Of a stretch of DNA of 6,302 nt, positions 5,034-6,302 are shown in pieces. Source of the stretch: Stenotrophomonas sp. GTDB taxonomy: Bacteria > Pseudomonadota > Gammaproteobacteria > Xanthomonadales > Xanthomonadaceae. Position 1 is the first letter of the stretch. Each line of letters begins with the position of its first letter. The stretch is taken from the NCBI GenBank assembly GCA_003248565.1, contig QFOV01000198.1, positions 1 to 6,302 on the forward strand, given 5' to 3'. Below the pieces are notes generated by a model. The model saw only the letters and a list, made by a program, of their open reading frames with translations, made no database searches and was not told the DNA's origin. The translations under genes and the position numbers were made by a program.

Positions 5034-6302
5034 GTGAAGCTGCTGCCCTCCTCCCGCCGCAACCGCATCCTGCTTGCCACTGCCATCGTCGCCCTGATCG
5101 CCGGCGGCGTGTTCTGGGCCACGCGCAAGCCCGCTACTCCTTCGATGGCCACCTCGCCGGTCAGCCGTGGCGATCTGGAACAGACGGTCGACGCCACCGG
5201 CGTCATCGATGCCTACAAGCTGGTCAGCGTCGGTGCGCAGGCTTCGGGCCAGATCAAGGTGCTGAAGGTGCAGCTGGGTGATGTGGTCAAGCAGGGTGAC
5301 CTGATCGCCGAGATCGACTCGGTCACCCAGGAGAACAGCCTGAAGAACGCCGAAGCGGCGCTGGAGAACATCCGCGCCCAGCGTGCGGTGCAGACCGCCT
5401 CGCTGAAGGAATCCGAGCTGGCCTTCGCCCGCCAGAAGGAGATGCTGGCCGCCGAAGCCACCTCGCGCGCCGACTACGAGTCGGCCGAAGCCAACCTGGC
5501 CAGCACCCGTGCCCAGATCCGTGCGCTCGACGCACAGATCCGCCAGCGCGAAACCGAACTGGGCACCGCCCAGGCCAACCTCGGCTATACCCGTATCACC
5601 GCGCCCATCGACGGCACCGTGGTCGCGGTGGTTGCTGAAGAAGGCCGTACCGTCAACGCCAACCAGTCCGCGCCGACCATCGTCAAGCTGGCGCGGCTGG
5701 ACCTGGTCACCGTGAATGCCGAGATTTCCGAAGCCGACGTGGTCAAGGTCAAGCCCGGCATGCCGGTGTACTTCACCATCCTCGGCAATCCGGACCACAA
5801 GTACGAAGCCAAGCTGCGCACGGTGAACCCGGCGCCGGCCTCGATCAGCACCGACAGCACCAGCTCCAGTAGCTCTTCCTCGTCCAGCTCCAGCACCGCC
5901 GTGTACTACAACGCGCTGTTCGACGTCGAGAATCCGGACGGCACGCTGCGCATCGACATGACCGCGCAGGTCTCGGTGATGCTGGCCCAGGCCAAGGACG
6001 CGCTGTTGATCCCCACCGTCGCGCTCGGCCCCAAGGTGCCCGAAGGCAGCCGTGCCCCCGGCGCGAATGCCGCCAATGGCGAGCAACGCGCTGCCCGCAG
6101 CAAGCAGGAAGGCCAGCGCCAGCAACGCCGCCAGCCGGATGCCGCCGCACTGGCCAAGAGCAACAGCTACGTGGTCCGCGTGGTCAACAAGGACGGCCAA
6201 CCGGAGCCGCGTACGATCAAGGTCGGCCTCAACAACGGCTCCAACGTCGAAGTACTGGAAGGCCTGAAGGAAGGCGAGCTGGTCGTGGTCGGCGAAGTCA
6301 CC
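5034..6302 (+). CDS. macA: MacA-type periplasmic adaptor of an ABC efflux pump, 3'-truncated
   Basis: 423 codons are visible and the frame is open at the right edge. MacA is an inner-membrane-anchored membrane-fusion protein linking the MacB ABC transporter to an outer-membrane channel; MacAB pumps export macrolides, some peptides and other substrates. One N-terminal TM helix (about 12-30) follows basic residues. The first lipoyl half has VGAQASGQIKVLKVQLGD (about 66-83), followed by an alpha-hairpin (about 93-180) rich in Ala, Glu and Gln. The second lipoyl half is LGYTRITAPIDGTVVAV (from 183), followed by AEISEADVVKVKPGMPVYFTILGNP, YYNALFDVENPDGTLRIDMTAQV and a VEVLEGLKEGELVVVGE segment, each with a close counterpart in E. 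coli MacA (371 residues). Extra length comes from an 11-Ser run (277-287) and a Gln/Arg/Ala-rich stretch (about 336-378). The GTG start gives a normal MacA N-terminus; no in-frame ATG occurs nearby and the ribosome site is weak. macB and an outer-membrane factor gene would be expected downstream. Confidence 0.95.
   Translation, partial: MKLLPSSRRNRILLATAIVALIAGGVFWATRKPATPSMATSPVSRGDLEQTVDATGVIDAYKLVSVGAQASGQIKVLKVQLGDVVKQGDLIAEIDSVTQENSLKNAEAALENIRAQRAVQTASLKESELAFARQKEMLAAEATSRADYESAEANLASTRAQIRALDAQIRQRETELGTAQANLGYTRITAPIDGTVVAVVAEEGRTVNANQSAPTIVKLARLDLVTVNAEISEADVVKVKPGMPVYFTILGNPDHKYEAKLRTVNPAPASISTDSTSSSSSSSSSSSTAVYYNALFDVENPDGTLRIDMTAQVSVMLAQAKDALLIPTVALGPKVPEGSRAPGANAANGEQRAARSKQEGQRQQRRQPDAAALAKSNSYVVRVVNKDGQPEPRTIKVGLNNGSNVEVLEGLKEGELVVVGEVT

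Noticed and set aside
5021..5281. A small + strand open frame overlapping the start of macA
   Set aside because: It is out of frame with macA and its translation is featureless; the GTG start at 5034 gives a proper MacA N-terminus.
4992..6200. A 402-residue open frame antisense to macA, rich in Gly, Val, Asp and His
   Set aside because: The sense strand encodes a clear MacA with family motifs throughout. The antisense frame has no recognisable domain and has the composition expected of an antisense frame in GC-rich DNA.

Overview
The window looks like a chromosomal segment from a Stenotrophomonas-type gammaproteobacterium (family Xanthomonadaceae). The coding regions are GC-rich. One intergenic gap carries an inverted pair of short GTAG-tagged palindromes, the signature of the SMAG repeats of Stenotrophomonas maltophilia. 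The gene order around macA (a two-component pair divergent from a MacA adaptor) also matches what is known from that genus. The genus call is inference; no database search was possible.

Left part (1-864). The window opens inside a gene for an HvfC/BufC-type (DUF2063) protein, the partner of DUF692/MNIO peptide-modifying enzymes. It ends at 690 in a hairpin that spans its stop codon. The gap that follows holds the SMAG doublet and a possible extended -10 element for the next gene.

Middle part (865-2704). rnt (RNase T, + strand) converges with a membrane-anchored GGDEF protein (- strand), with only 12 bp between the stop codons. The rnt terminator hairpin is built from the last codons of the GGDEF gene. 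The GGDEF domain has lost both metal ligands (motif GNKEF, and Ser in place of the first Asp of the DxD stretch) but keeps an RxxD inhibitory-site motif. It therefore looks like a c-di-GMP sensor or scaffold rather than a synthase. A second REP-like inverted doublet of a different sequence family fills the gap between this gene and the histidine kinase.

Right part (2705-6302). A histidine kinase and an OmpR-type response regulator form a - strand operon with a 4-nt ATGA overlap. Divergent from them, macA (periplasmic adaptor of a MacAB-type ABC efflux pump) runs off the right edge. The 188-bp divergent region contains three pairs of GATACA-like half-sites, each pair with an exact 10-bp pitch. 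This is the arrangement expected for tandem OmpR-family binding and a strong candidate operator for the adjacent regulator. The macA product has two low-complexity insertions compared with E. coli MacA: an 11-residue serine run and a Gln/Arg/Ala-rich stretch.

There is no phage, IS, CRISPR or tRNA/rRNA feature that I can support. The most interesting points are the GATACA operator array, the degenerate GGDEF protein with an intact I-site, and altered substrate-contact residues in RNase T.
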